Positions 36,765 through 46,651 of a DNA stretch of 64,000 nucleotides are shown here, piece after piece (the first letter of the stretch is position 1; each line of letters starts with the position of its first letter). The notes under the pieces are model-generated. The model did not search any database, was not told the origin of the DNA, and worked only from the letters and a program-made list of their open reading frames with translations. Position numbers and translations under genes: made by a program. The DNA is from DASRFR01 sp035651455 (GTDB lineage Bacteria > Acidobacteriota > Terriglobia > Terriglobales > Acidobacteriaceae). The DNA lies in the NCBI GenBank assembly GCA_035651455.1, contig DASRFR010000052.1, positions 58,769 to 122,768 on the forward strand, given 5' to 3'.

Positions 36765-37083
36765 GCGGGAGAGGAAGTCGTCGTAGGAAGCGACGGAGCC
36801 GATACCGATGGCGGTCAGAACTTCCCGCGGCCAGCCACAGATTTTTTTTGAGTGTTGCGGTGATAGATCTTGGTGTCATACCGGTCGTGCACGCATATTG
36901 AGTTAGTATTTCATCAATTCAAGGAACCCCATTTTCAAAACCGCCCATTACCGCTGCTCTTGACCTCGCTAGGTGGGATACATACCTAGCGAGTGCGGCG
37001 ATGACGATCGCACTCGTTCAAATCGCGCCGGGCATGTCGTAACCTTCCTCCGTAACCAAGAAGGTCGCAGAGAGGGGGAACCA

Positions 37084-37808
37084 GTGACGAACGTGAGCAT
37101 CACCATCAAGTACGTCGAAGCTCCGCCGGAAGCGTACACACGACAAGATCTCGAAGACTTATTCCGAGTCTCCTGCGATGACGACAAACTGCTCTGGCGG
37201 TTTTTTCTTGGAACCGGCTTTCGCGAGAGTGAAGTCAGTGTTGCGGAGTATTCCGATGTGAATCCCGACAAGAAGATGGTCTATGTAAACGAGAAACCGT
37301 ATTTCGACTTCAAGCCGAACAATTGCGAAAAACGTGCTGTGCCGATATCCGACGAACTCGTAGCACAGCTAATGGCACGAAAGAACGGCAGCAGCTTAGT
37401 TTTTGGCAAGGAAGGCAAGCTGGACGACATCTCCTTCGTAGGCTGAAGAACGTGGCATTCACGGGCGGCCTCAATTGCGGAAAGTGTACCCGCACCATCG
37501 CTGGTCAACCTGTGTCATGTGCCGATGCTCCCGTCTGTGAGCACTGGATTCTGCACCGATTCCGCGAAAACTTCGCTACCGACAGGCACGAGGCCGGCGC
37601 ATCGGCTCGCAAAATTCAGAAGTGGCTTGGGCATGAGAGCTTGGAGACCACGCTGCGATACCTGGCTTCGTCGGAAGACACGAGCGAATCAGTACGCGAG
37701 ATTTGCAATAGTGTGCATGCGGGTCTTCGATCGGCAGAAGTTCTGCGTATTGCGAGCCGCAGGCCCGGTGCAAACGTGACACTTCGAATGTGTCGTCACG
37801 CGATCTGA
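37084..37808 (+). pseudogene. truncated, frameshifted tyrosine integrase
   Basis: The catalytic half of a second integrase. The first frame gives EAPPEAYTRQDLEDLF, then LGTGFRESEVSVAEYSDV with the catalytic Arg, and runs to a stop near 37446. The rest continues in another frame: LRRLKNVAFTGGLNCGKC, HRFRENFATDRHEAG, KWLGHESLETTLRYLAS, which supplies the His-x-x-Arg, His and Tyr. A shift near 37432 separates them. The N-terminal arm-binding domain is absent, so the gene was both truncated and frameshifted. It is unlike the integrase at 30.9 kb and probably comes from another element. Confidence 0.82.
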
Positions 37809-37875
37809 CCTGGCATAAGGGAGGCGATGCAGACGAGTCTATCCTTGCTTATTCGTTAAACCACGCGACCAGGCT

Positions 37876-38815
37876 CTAAGCAGCTAATCTGCTTGGTACT
37901 TTGTCCGATCCGCGGATGATCGTCTTTCCCCTGATCCGCTCGGTCCGGTTGAAGGCCGCAACGGCCTCGTCGAGCGCAGCGACGTTGCCGATGTTTGTCC
38001 GCAGCGGGCCATCGCGGACCCGCTGGACGAGCTCACTCAATTGACCGCGATCGGGTACGACGACGAAGTCGACAGTCAGGCCGCCAGAGGGTGTCGCCTC
38101 AGTCGGGCCGGTGACGGTCACCAGCGTTCCTCCTGCGCGAATGACACGCGCAGACCGCTTCGCGATGTCGCCGCCGATGACATCGAAAACCAGATCGACT
38201 TTGCCGATGTCTTCCAAAGCATCGTTATCGAGGTCGACGAACTCCTGTGCGCCGAAGTCGAGAGCCGTCTGACGGCTAGCAGCGCGCCTGGTACCTATGA
38301 CGTAGGCGCCGGCGTCGCGTGCGAGCTGGCTCACCATCGAGCCGACTACGCCGGCCACACCGTGGACGAGGACGCTCTGCCCCGCACGAAGGCGGGCGTG
38401 TTCGAACAGTCCCTGCCACGCGGTCAGTCCCGGCATCACCAGGGCCGCCCACCGTGAAGTCCACGTCGCCCGGCAGCGGTGCGAGGTTGCGTGCCTCGAC
38501 GGCCACATACTCCGCCAGCGTGCCGTCGCGATACCAGTCCGTGAGGCCGAACACTCGCTGTCCAATCGACAGCCCCGTCGTGCCACAGCCGAGGGCGGTG
38601 ACCACTCCGGCCAGTTCGTGTCCGGGGATGGAAGGCGTTCGGTCACGGCCGGCGCGATCGGTCCAGGTCGACGGCCACGTTAGCTCATCCCCGGTGAATC
38701 CGGACGCATGAACCTGAACAAGTACGTCGTTGATGGCCGGCTGCGGCTCGGGCCGCTCCACCAGTTTTACCCCGGCCCTTCCCGCAGCCTGATCCGTCAC
38801 TACAATCGCCTTCAT
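37876..38815 (-). pseudogene. quinone oxidoreductase-like (MDR family) gene with one frameshift
   Basis: NADPH-dependent medium-chain reductase. The N-terminal half, from ATG 38815, reads MKAIVVTDQAAGRAGVKLVE, GHELAGVVTALG and DGTLAEYVAVEARNLAPLPG; after an extra base near 38450 the second half continues as LVMPGLTAWQGLFEHARL, VLVHGVAGVVGSMVSQLARD (Rossmann motif) and VDLVFDVIGGDI, ending KTIIRGSDKVPSRLAA. No catalytic-zinc Cys are present, as in quinone reductases. One base repairs the frame, so a recent mutation or a sequencing error are both possible. Neighbours do not suggest a pathway. Confidence 0.8.
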
Positions 38816-39003
38816 CCGTCACCTCCCTTGTCGAGTTGTTGCGTGTAACATAGCCGCTCCCGGTTAGCCGCCGTCTTGCATCGAGCCTGATGCTCGTCGG
38901 TGCCCCACGAGTACATTGAGCGCTTAAGAGGATAGTGCAAATCTGACACTCCTGGTACTGCGCCCGCGCTACTACGGACAGATTGCGACGAGGAGGATAA
39001 GTT

Positions 39004-39390
39004 ATGTCGCGAGAACGGACATTGCAGGTCGTGTTGGTACTGGTCGGCCTATTCTTTTCTGCCGCTATTATTCCCCTGATTGGTGGGCTGCGAGACCCGT
39101 CCCACTCGGATACAGGCGATACGATGATGATGAGCCTTTATTTCGCGCTCGGCATTTTCCTGCTCATTGCGGTGCGAGAGCCATCGGCGCATCGCAGCGT
39201 GATTGCCTTCGCGGCGTGGTCTAGCTTCGCTCATGCGGTCACCATGTCGATTCAAGGACTCGAAATACCAAGCGAGGGCGTGGGATTTCTGGTCGGCTCC
39301 GGCGTGCTTGTTCTTATCGGCCTTGTGCTTCTGCTCTTGCTTCCAGGAAAGCCGGTTGGCGAACGCGTATCGGTAGCTGCTGTTCGTTAG
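39004..39390 (+). CDS. four-helix membrane protein (DUF6632-like)
   Basis: A 128-residue inner-membrane protein. ATG 39004 follows AGGAGG. Four hydrophobic segments are seen: VVLVLVGLFFSAAIIPLIGG, MMMSLYFALGIFLLIAV, SVIAFAAWSSFAHAVTMSI and VGFLVGSGVLVLIGLVLLLLL. Between the first two lies DPSHSDTGDTMM. The arrangement and the REPSAHRSVIAFAAWSS segment match a small domain family common in soil bacteria. Function is unknown. Confidence 0.75.
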   Translation: MSRERTLQVVLVLVGLFFSAAIIPLIGGLRDPSHSDTGDTMMMSLYFALGIFLLIAVREPSAHRSVIAFAAWSSFAHAVTMSIQGLEIPSEGVGFLVGSGVLVLIGLVLLLLLPGKPVGERVSVAAVR

Positions 39391-39466
39391 CCGCACTTCG
39401 ACCGATCGCTCAAAAGAGCTAACAGAACCCCTATCGGGACTTGCGGTCTCGGCAGTTGTTCAAGAC

Positions 39467-40445
39467 TCAGGCGCGTACCCTTTGGGGTTTCTTTTTCATA
39501 GCAGTCTTACGCGCTGGCTTCTTGGGGGAATCGGGTTTGTTCGATTTAATCTGAGCTAAGCTCAACCGAATCTGCTCCATCAGGTCAGGGGCACCACTCG
39601 TCGGGGCTTGCGCTGCTGAATGCATCTCGATACGATGGTCCACCTGCGCCTCGATGATTTTTCGTATGCGTTCTTGGCATAGGTCTTTGAACTGCTCGGG
39701 GTCGAAATCTCCCTCATAACCCTTGACTAGCGCGGTCGCCATCGAGAGTTCTTTATTGGTGAATTCGGTTGCTAATTCCAATCGCGGCGCGGGGCGTACT
39801 TCGTTCACGTAGAACATCGTACAAGCGACGAGGTAGCCTTCGGAAGCTCGGAGAAACAGCATGTGCTCCCGACGGTGCATCCCGATTCGGGCAATCCCGA
39901 CGCACTCCTCGTTGCGCATTGCTTTCAGCAGCAGTGCGTAAGCCTTTTCCGCGCCTGTGTCAGGAGCGACGTAGTACGACCGGTCGAAGTAAATCGGATC
40001 AACTTGTGTTGATTTCACGAAGTGAAACAGATCAATTGTGTCGGAAGTCTCAATCTCTGCTGCCTTGATTTCCTGAGGATCGATAACGGCGAATTCGTTT
40101 GGAGCGATCTCATATCCCTTTACCAATTCGTCCGGCCGGATTTCCTCGCCCGTCTCTTCGGAGTGGAGGACTTGCCGGACGGTGGAATATTCATGTCGTG
40201 CCGTAGGCGGAGCATTCATTTGCTCGGGCGTGGACCGCGTCTCTCCGACCCGCGCACTCACATCGCTACCGTGCTCTGCGAGATCGTGCGAAAAGGAAGG
40301 AAAAGAGGTGACGGTTGTTCCGTTGACGGGCTTGCGGTAAAAGCCGCCGAAAGCGGGTCGTCTTAGTTCGAGCAGCTACCAGGAGCCGGACGGGCATTAC
40401 GACAAGCCCGAAATGAAGATGCCCACTCCAAACGGCAAATGGCAT
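39467..40445 (-). pseudogene. Ku-like DNA end-binding protein gene with frameshift
   Basis: Bacterial Ku binds DNA ends and recruits LigD for non-homologous end joining. From ATG 40445 the frame reads MPFAVWSGHLHFGLVVMPVR, a typical Ku start; near 40350 the coding moves to another frame (FYRKPVNGTTV, then HSEETGEEIRPDELVKGYE, DLFHFVKSTQVDPIYFDRSY and HMLFLRASEGYLV), ending with a Lys-rich tail (KKPARKTAMKKKPQ). The core beta-barrel and the arm are otherwise complete, with an insert of about 40 residues after the first strands. One shift is enough to restore it. No ligD is adjacent. Confidence 0.8.
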
Positions 40446-41074
40446 CGCTATGAAACCTCTTCGCAATGGGATGCGATTATGAATTCCGGCGCTGCTCAAG
40501 GGCGAGAAAACCTCCATTGAAAAAAAGAGTGGTCGATCAAATCGTTGAGTCTCCCCAGCGGAATTCAAACCCGTGTTACCGCGTGAAAGGGCATTTAGAG
40601 CTCCTTTGCCGGTGTTTGTGCTACTTCGTCGAAGTTAGGTAACCGAAGTACATAGGGGCATTTGGGGCCTTTTTCGTGGTTGCTGATGTTTGCCGCTCTT
40701 TCGTGCTGTTTTCCTGGTCTATCGTGACGCCATCGTGACTTGATTCCGAAGCCAGCGCGAGCGGTTTGAGTTGAAGGACGGACGTATACATCGGACATGC
40801 TCGATCGGCTGCGCAGCCTTCCCCAGTCTCGTTGATCTACCCGCCGCGGTAACTACCACGAGGTCCTGCGCAGAGCGCATCGCGCTTTGTACATGGCGAA
40901 GAACGGCGGCAGAAACCAAGCTGTAGGCATGCTTGCCACCTTGCACGAGTCGGATAGCACGAGTTGCTCACATTGCACCGCCCAGAACCTTGAGACACAC
41001 ACAATAGTGAATACTGGACCGACGGTTGAGATTCCCTCTCCTAGGCGCGGATAAGCCTCGCAAGGCTCCTGCAC
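40446..41074. other. gap with no supported gene
   Basis: About 630 bases upstream of the Ku start. Short frames on both strands have no family features or ribosome sites. I see no repeat or tRNA fragment. It may hold the Ku promoter and decayed sequence. Confidence 0.4.
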
Positions 41075-41446
41075 CTACGCTGCTGGAATCTTTAATTGCT
41101 GGCCTACTTGGATCTTGTTGGGGTCCGAAATGCTGTTTGCTTGTGCAATCTTGGTGTACTCGTTTGGGTTTCCATAAAAAGATTTGCTGATGTTGGACAG
41201 ATTGTCTCCGGACTTAACCACGTACATGGTTCCCGACCCGACAGCGATATCGTGCTGCAAGTCCGAAAAAGTAGGATCTACTTTCTTTATCTCATCCCAA
41301 GCACGGTTTTTGAGATGTTCTGTGGGGGCCGTCGCGCTTAAAACAGCTTTGTTGTTCTCTACATGGAAATGTTGAATCTGAAACCCATATCGTGACATGA
41401 AATCCACTACTGGTTGATATTTGCTCTTCAGGTCTTCGCCAGTCAT
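41075..41446 (-). CDS. LysM-domain protein, Kbp/YgaU-like
   Basis: A 123-residue protein. ATG 41446 is preceded by AAGGAG; a longer frame upstream is not supported. Residues 1 to about 70 resemble a BON-type domain (YQPVVDFMSRYGFQIQHF, LSATAPTEHLKNRAWDEI), and 75-123 are a LysM domain: YVVKSGDNLSNISKSFYG, then NSISDPNKIQVGQQLKIP. E. coli Kbp has the same order and binds potassium; other LysM proteins bind peptidoglycan. No signal peptide is seen, as in Kbp. It follows a YidB-like gene on the same strand, a pairing seen in other bacteria as stress-related envelope proteins. Confidence 0.82.
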   Translation of the reverse strand: MTGEDLKSKYQPVVDFMSRYGFQIQHFHVENNKAVLSATAPTEHLKNRAWDEIKKVDPTFSDLQHDIAVGSGTMYVVKSGDNLSNISKSFYGNPNEYTKIAQANSISDPNKIQVGQQLKIPAA

Positions 41447-41621
41447 CTGATGCACTCCTTTGAGGCTATGATGACGCGCAGAGCAAAATCTGCTCTCGCG
41501 TCCACACGTTATTATTCGACGACGCACCCATATCGTAATAGCTTGCGAGTCGGCGATCAGCGCATGTAGGTAGGCCGCGGTATTCGACCCCGAAGCCTCC
41601 TGCTCACGTCCCGCATTTGTT

Positions 41622-42143
41622 TCATGCAGCTCGTTGCCGCTCCGCCACTTTGGCCAACGCAATTGACAACGCAGCTCCTCCCAAGGTCTTGACCAGGGTA
41701 GAGTGTTGGGCGTAGAAGGCGCCTGCGCGCTCCACGATGGACGGATCTGTCTTCTCTGCGTGGGCTGCCACTTGTTGAACCGTTTCCGACGAAATCTTCT
41801 GGGCTTGATCTGGAGTGATTTGGTTCCCCGCGCTTCCCAACAGTCCTGCAAGTGTCGCCCCGCCCGGCAACTGTGCGAGGGCTCCCGGTCCAATAGATGC
41901 AAGTAACTGATTCAGAATGCCCGCTTTTTGCTCACTGTTTGATTGGCTGAAAAGCTGACTGATTAAACTCCCGAAGGCAGGCGTTTTGTCCGAGCGAAAG
42001 GCAGCGGCGATTCCGTCCGCGAGTAGATCGTGTGGGGCCGCTTGCGCCACTTGATCGAAGTGTTCAGATGCGTCGGCCGTGTTTCGTGGCTCGCCACTAT
42101 TGTAGTTCTTTAGCACATCACTTAATGAATCGAGGATTCCCAT
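41622..42143 (-). CDS. YidB-like helical protein
   Basis: A 173-residue protein starting MGILDSLSDVLKNYNSG. It has a helical body with SEHFDQVAQAAPHDLLADGI, repeated Ala/Gly-rich helices (GILNQLLASIGPGALAQLPGG, AGLLGSAGNQITPDQAQKIS) and a final hydrophobic helix (TLVKTLGGAALSIALAKVAE). The pattern matches DUF937/YidB-type proteins. Function is not known. It lies upstream of the LysM gene and could be co-transcribed, with a gap of about 175 bases. Confidence 0.72.
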   Translation of the reverse strand: MGILDSLSDVLKNYNSGEPRNTADASEHFDQVAQAAPHDLLADGIAAAFRSDKTPAFGSLISQLFSQSNSEQKAGILNQLLASIGPGALAQLPGGATLAGLLGSAGNQITPDQAQKISSETVQQVAAHAEKTDPSIVERAGAFYAQHSTLVKTLGGAALSIALAKVAERQRAA

Positions 42144-42251
42144 AGTTTCCTCGTCGGCAGTGATTCTGCCGTTCAGGGTCTAATCTTGAGAACGTAGGCA
42201 GGCTCTAAAATTATACCCCCCGCGCATCAGAGGAGCGAAAGAGACTGTGCC

Positions 42252-42707
42252 TTACTTGCTCTCCAGCATCGAGCAGTGGGTCGATGCTGATTTCCACGTT
42301 CCGGAATCGTTCACCCAGGTGTCGCTGCAGATGACCGTGCGGGCCCGATGCGCGCCACCGATGTCGGCGTCGTAGGTGAACTTGTAATGAGCCACAGCCG
42401 TGCTCGAGCCGAAGGTTGCCACGTGCACATCGCTGATTTCACCGCTTTTCCACTTATTATTCTTGTTTTGCAGGTCCTTGATGAACTCGTCTTTCGTCTG
42501 CCACTGTCCCCAGCTATGCCCGGCCACGAAGCCATCGGCCAAATGCTGCTGGGCCCACGACACATCATTGTTCATTTGGGCCTTCGTCGCCTCCTGCTGA
42601 AGCTGTTTGATCTGCGATTCAACGTCTCCGTTTCCTTGCGCACGAACATTGATCGACAGCGCCAGACAGCCTAGCACGGCGATTCTCATAAGATGAGTCT
42701 TTGTCAC
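42252..42707 (-). CDS. secreted NTF2-like (DUF4440-type) protein
   Basis: A 151-residue exported protein with an NTF2-like cone fold. GTG 42707 is preceded by GGAGA; the product starts TKTHLMRIAVLGCLALSINVRAQG, a signal peptide. The mature part reads VESQIKQLQQEATKAQMNND, then WAQQHLADGFVAGHSWGQW, FIKDLQNKNNKWKSGEISDV and TVICSDTWVNDSGTWKSAST. Such proteins bind small ligands or act as steroid-isomerase-like enzymes, but no catalytic residues are diagnostic here. A broken relative (C-terminal part only) sits about 1 kb upstream. Confidence 0.75.
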   Translation of the reverse strand: MTKTHLMRIAVLGCLALSINVRAQGNGDVESQIKQLQQEATKAQMNNDVSWAQQHLADGFVAGHSWGQWQTKDEFIKDLQNKNNKWKSGEISDVHVATFGSSTAVAHYKFTYDADIGGAHRARTVICSDTWVNDSGTWKSASTHCSMLESK

Positions 42708-42832
42708 TTGTGTGTCTCCCTTCAAGAGCGCGGAGGATTGTACACCTCGGTGAGCCATTACGCACGGGCGCGCCCGGAGTCGCCATCGGTACAGCCCCGA
42801 GAACGCCAGTATGTAAGGGCCGGGACAGTTCT

Positions 42833-43067
42833 GATGGAAGTACCCCGCCAGCATACACCGTCCGTGGGGTTCGCCATCCTGATCAAGGATCATGACAAGG
42901 TAAACCCTGTTGGATCGCTTTGAAAAATCCGACTCGGAGCACGAAAAGGAAAAGACCATTGCGGAAGCGCTGACCCAACTTAAGATACATACCGCTATCG
43001 AGGAAAAATCTTGTACCCGGCCGTGCGCGAGCAGGTCGGCCGGGATCTTATGAACGCGCGACGGTGA
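42833..43067 (+). pseudogene. hemerythrin HHE-domain remnant with two frameshifts
   Basis: Three frame pieces add up to the start of an HHE hemerythrin protein: FAILIKDHDKV (metal-binding His), then LLDRFEKSDSEHEKEKTIAEA and LKIHTAIEEK (His and Glu), then ILYPAVREQVGRDLMNA. Single-base losses occur near 42908 and in an A-run near 43010. A stop follows at once, so the second half of the four-helix bundle is missing. Confidence 0.7.
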
Positions 43068-43666
43068 ACGGCAGACGGGATTCCGGCAGCACGCGTCCGC
43101 AACGCCGAGCGTGCCGCTCGAAGCACTACCCGCAACAAAGCAGCATCGCTGCCGCGGCGATCGCGCACGAAACGACATGCTGCTGCTCAAACCTCGTCAG
43201 CAACTTGATCTGGGGAAAAACGAAGGCTAGTCAAATGGCGTCCGCTGTAGCAAGCCGCCTTAAGCCGCGCTTAGCGATATGAGTCAGGGCGCGACTACGA
43301 TCGCGAAGGTGAGCAGGTAGAAGAATCCTGCAACTGCTGCAGCTTTGCGTTGCGACTCATCCATAGGCAACGTGCTGGTCGTCATTTCCGCTCTTCGATG
43401 GAGTGGGACAAGCAGCGAAGCGCGAGAGTTCCATCCGATGTTGCGCCCGGCGGCCTCAGACCGGAAACGAAGCCACCGTAACGTATGGGTCCGCAGAGTA
43501 CGTTGGATTTGTTACCGGAGGCATGCAAAGCTGGATATTGTTGGTGAACATAGACCCGCGTAGCGGCAAGCGGACCGTAGACAAGAAATTCGGGCGAAAA
43601 GGACGGCAATACCAAGCGTCCCCTCCGCGAATACTCCTGATTGCGGATGTTAGTCATCGCGCATGA
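43068..43666. other. 600-base gap of decayed sequence
   Basis: Short frames only. The piece MQSWILLVNIDPRSGKRTVD (about 43520-43580) has a protein-like look, possibly from a beta-propeller gene, but I cannot assign it. No RNA or repeat is evident. Confidence 0.35.
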
Positions 43667-43774
43667 TCAGGGTTTGGCGGCCGTATTCACCAGTGTTTCC
43701 TGACCCGTCACGTGCTCCCATCTGCCATTTCGCTTCGCCCAGACATCTGTGAAACGATACGCGTGCTCATACGG
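43667..43774 (-). pseudogene. C-terminal fragment of an NTF2-like gene
   Basis: The last 35 codons read PYEHAYRFTDVWAKRNGRWE and then HVTGQETLV, the conserved final strands of DUF4440/SnoaL-like proteins. Upstream the frame has no matching sequence, so only the tail of the gene remains. Confidence 0.6.
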
Positions 43775-44140
43775 TTCAGGGCAGTCCGATTGCTCGGCGA
43801 AGCGATTGGAGCAACGCCCTTTATGCGGAGGGGAGAGGGGGATGCGGGAATTGACGGTTTCATTGTGGAAAAGGACGCAATGCGCGGGGCGGCGGTTTTC
43901 GCGGGATCGAGGCATTTTCGTGCGCCGCCAGGTAAAAGGCACTGCCGGGGTGGCTTTGGGACAGAATGGCATCAATTCCCTGCCGGAGTTGCGTCATCGG
44001 TGCCGACGGGCCGTCACAAGACCAGGGACGGCCAATTCTGCTGCTGCGGGTACTTTGGTGCTTGAATCGCAATCACCAGCTTAGTTGCTCTCAGTTGAAG
44101 CGGGCCCTCCCCCTTTATTTTTGATCGCAGGCGGTGCAGT

Positions 44141-44437
44141 GTGGATGAGTCTGAGTGGGCGAAACTGGGCGTCGGCTGCTTGCTGGCGCACAACATGATG
44201 AACAGGCTTTCAGTGATATTAGGCGAATGTGAGATGGCGGCGGAGAAAGTGCAGGACGAGTGGCTGGCGAAGCCGCTGCAGCGTATCCAGCAGGCGGCGA
44301 CAACGATGGCAAAGGAGCTCAAGGAGCATCAATGCCGGCTGGATAAGATGACGCGTGAGCGGGAGGCCCGCAACCTGGCGGAGGCGGAGAAGGCGAGCGC
44401 GCCGAAACTGGATCTTCGCTGCCGCTGGCGGGGGTGA
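44141..44437 (+). CDS. small helical protein, His-kinase-like helix
   Basis: A 98-residue frame from GTG 44141. The front part (GCLLAHNMMNRLSVILGECE) resembles the dimerisation helix of histidine kinases around the H-box (LAHNxxNxLSxILG), and the rest is a long charged helix (QRIQQAATTMAKELKEHQ). No ATP-binding domain follows. It may be a stand-alone phosphotransfer-like helix or a fragment. The ribosome site is weak, so coding is only moderately supported. Confidence 0.4.
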   Translation: MDESEWAKLGVGCLLAHNMMNRLSVILGECEMAAEKVQDEWLAKPLQRIQQAATTMAKELKEHQCRLDKMTREREARNLAEAEKASAPKLDLRCRWRG

Positions 44438-44782
44438 CTTTGAACGGCGAAAATTTTGCGGCCGATGGTCAGGACGGGCTCGACGTGATGCGTTGCTGCG
44501 CCGGCAGGTTGATGCAATCGTTGCATGACGAATAAACAATGAGAAACAATTCTTGCCTCTTCCTGCGCCATGATGGCAGGTCTATTGCCTATTTTGTGAC
44601 TGGGGATACAAGGCGGACGGTTGTTTGTGAGGTCTTCGCAACAACGGCACTCGTCGGAGCACTCTTCACTGCAATCGCTGGAGTTCGATCTTTATATCAA
44701 TGAGGACAAGAGCATTCTAGCGGAACACTTGCGGCGACCATCTCTGCCGCGATCCAAATTTTCGCACTCAAAGGGAGAGCTT

Positions 44783-46330
44783 ATGGCGAGCACGACCCTG
44801 ATCCCTGCGGCTCGATACCTGAGGATGTCCACAGATAATCAGCGGCTTTCGCTAGCTGCTCAAGCCGCACTGATCAAGCACTATGCAGACGCACACGGGT
44901 TCGACGTGGTGCAGACATATGAAGATGCCGGAAAAAGCGGTCTTACATTGAAGCGACGAGAGGGCCTCGCGCAATTACTCCACGACGTGGTGAAAGGTGA
45001 TGCCGGGTACAAAGCAATTTTGGTCTACGACGTCAGTCGGTGGGGCCGTTTCCAAGATGCTGACGAAGCTGCCCACTACGAGTTTGTATGCAGGAGCGCA
45101 GGAGTTCCCGTCTATTACTGCGCCGAGAGTTTCGGGAATGACTGCAGTCCTCCGAATGTCATCATGAAGACCCTGAAGCGGGTAATGGCGGGCGAATACA
45201 GTCGTGAATTGTCAGGCCGGCTGCGTCGAACTAAAAAGATCAATGCTCAAGCCGGCTTTTGGAACGGGGGGCCACCTCCATATGGCTTTCGCCGCATGAT
45301 CGTCAACTTTGACGGATCGCCGAAGCGGTTGTTGAAGGACGGTGAAGTCAAGAGCCTGGCGGGCGGTCGCGTGGTCTTAGTCCCCGGCACAGCAAAGGAA
45401 GTTTCGAGGGTAGTGGAGATCTTCCGACTTCGGCTCCAGGAGGGGTGGAGCACGAAAACCATTGCCGCCCAGTTTAATAGAAAACGGTTGAAATGCCGGG
45501 GCCGACCGTGGACATGCGGGCAGGTCTTGAACATTTTGAGACATCCAACTTATACGGGTTGCTTGACTTGGGGGCGTAGCACGGGACTCCTAGGTGGCAA
45601 GCGCATTCGGGTCTCCAAACAACGCTGGACTCTGAAGCCTAAAGCATTCCCAGAAATTATTGACCAAAATACGTTTGACACTGCGCAGGATACATTTGCC
45701 AGGCGCACCATCAACCGGTCCAACGACGAACTGCTAAACGGACTGCGCTCTGTCCTTGCGGCTCACGGCAGGCTTTCGTCGGACATATTAAATGCTTCTC
45801 GCGAGATACCGGGCGCCGCGACGTATTCCGATCGTTTCGGTACTCTCAGCCGAGCTTACCAGTTGATCGGATATGGCGTTGACGAAAACCGCGCTGCACT
45901 GTGGAAGACACGGCGACGGCTTGCACAGATCAAGGGGCGCGTCATGAAGCAAATTCTTAGAGCCTTGCCTGGCCAGGTATCTCTCATCCGCCAGCCGCCC
46001 GGTATTCGGAAGCTCTTGTCTTTTCAGGACGGAATCAAAGTTTCCGTATTAGCGTGCCAATGCGTTCGAACCCCATTAGGTGACTTGCGATGGATCGTAC
46101 CGGTTATTGGTGCGGAGAAGCAGTACCCAGCATTGCTGTGCCGATGTGACGTCAAGAACAAGGCTGTTAAAGATTTGTATTTGGTCCCAAACACGGAGCG
46201 AGGCTCCAGGTTTCGCCTGAAGGATAATGATGAATGGCTTAAGACCGGCAAGCGCATCACGCATTTTGCAGAGCTGAGGGGTACGCTTGAGACCTTACGA
46301 GAGTGCCCGAAAGCGCCTAGACCCATCTAA
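44783..46330 (+). CDS. large serine recombinase (first of two facing copies)
   Basis: Site-specific recombinase of the resolvase/invertase family. ATG 44783 is preceded by GGGAGA; 515 residues. The catalytic domain starts PAARYLRMSTDNQRLSLAAQ with the nucleophile Ser, followed by YEDAGKSGLTLKRREGL, LVYDVSRWGRFQDADE and MAGEYSRELSGRLRRTK. The recombinase (DNA-binding) domain has PPYGFRRMIVNFDG, WSTKTIAAQFNRKRL and LRHPTYTGCLTWGR. A C-terminal beta-rich part of about 150 residues is unlike phage large serine integrases, and I see no zinc ribbon or long coiled coil. A homologue at 47.3-48.9 kb points towards it. Confidence 0.88.
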   Translation: MASTTLIPAARYLRMSTDNQRLSLAAQAALIKHYADAHGFDVVQTYEDAGKSGLTLKRREGLAQLLHDVVKGDAGYKAILVYDVSRWGRFQDADEAAHYEFVCRSAGVPVYYCAESFGNDCSPPNVIMKTLKRVMAGEYSRELSGRLRRTKKINAQAGFWNGGPPPYGFRRMIVNFDGSPKRLLKDGEVKSLAGGRVVLVPGTAKEVSRVVEIFRLRLQEGWSTKTIAAQFNRKRLKCRGRPWTCGQVLNILRHPTYTGCLTWGRSTGLLGGKRIRVSKQRWTLKPKAFPEIIDQNTFDTAQDTFARRTINRSNDELLNGLRSVLAAHGRLSSDILNASREIPGAATYSDRFGTLSRAYQLIGYGVDENRAALWKTRRRLAQIKGRVMKQILRALPGQVSLIRQPPGIRKLLSFQDGIKVSVLACQCVRTPLGDLRWIVPVIGAEKQYPALLCRCDVKNKAVKDLYLVPNTERGSRFRLKDNDEWLKTGKRITHFAELRGTLETLRECPKAPRPI

Positions 46331-46651
46331 GGTCGCTCTTAGTGGCACTCGTCGCATCAAGGGCCGACCTCCAAGATGCAATCGCGAGAGCCTGCATGCG
46401 GGACGCTACATTTTTAGCGCTGACTAGGCAAATCCTCTGCGCCCTGCTTATGCCTTCCGGCGCTCCTCCGCCCTCGGGGACAGCCGTCCGAACGCGAGGC
46501 AGCATAATTGCTGAACCCTTAGTCCTGCCGCTCGGCGCGGCCGCCGTCCCTCGTCGGCCGTGCTCCGCATCACCCTGGCGCGTGATCTCCCGCATATCGC
46601 GATTGCCCCACCGTCCCTACGCTGTACTCACTGCTCTGACGAGGCATCTCG
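46331..46651. other. gap with no gene seen
   Basis: GC-rich and without frames that look coding. GAGG at about 46641 serves the small gene that follows. No inverted repeat large enough to be an element end was found by eye. Confidence 0.35.

Noticed and set aside
34686..36851. A 721-residue frame on the plus strand opposite the primase-helicase
   Set aside because: It mirrors the codon bias of the real gene, shows no domain motif, and the minus strand has TOPRIM and Walker motifs.
41447..41902. Upstream extension of the LysM protein to 275 residues
   Set aside because: The extension overlaps the YidB-like gene, has no family pattern, and a good ribosome site precedes the internal ATG 41446.
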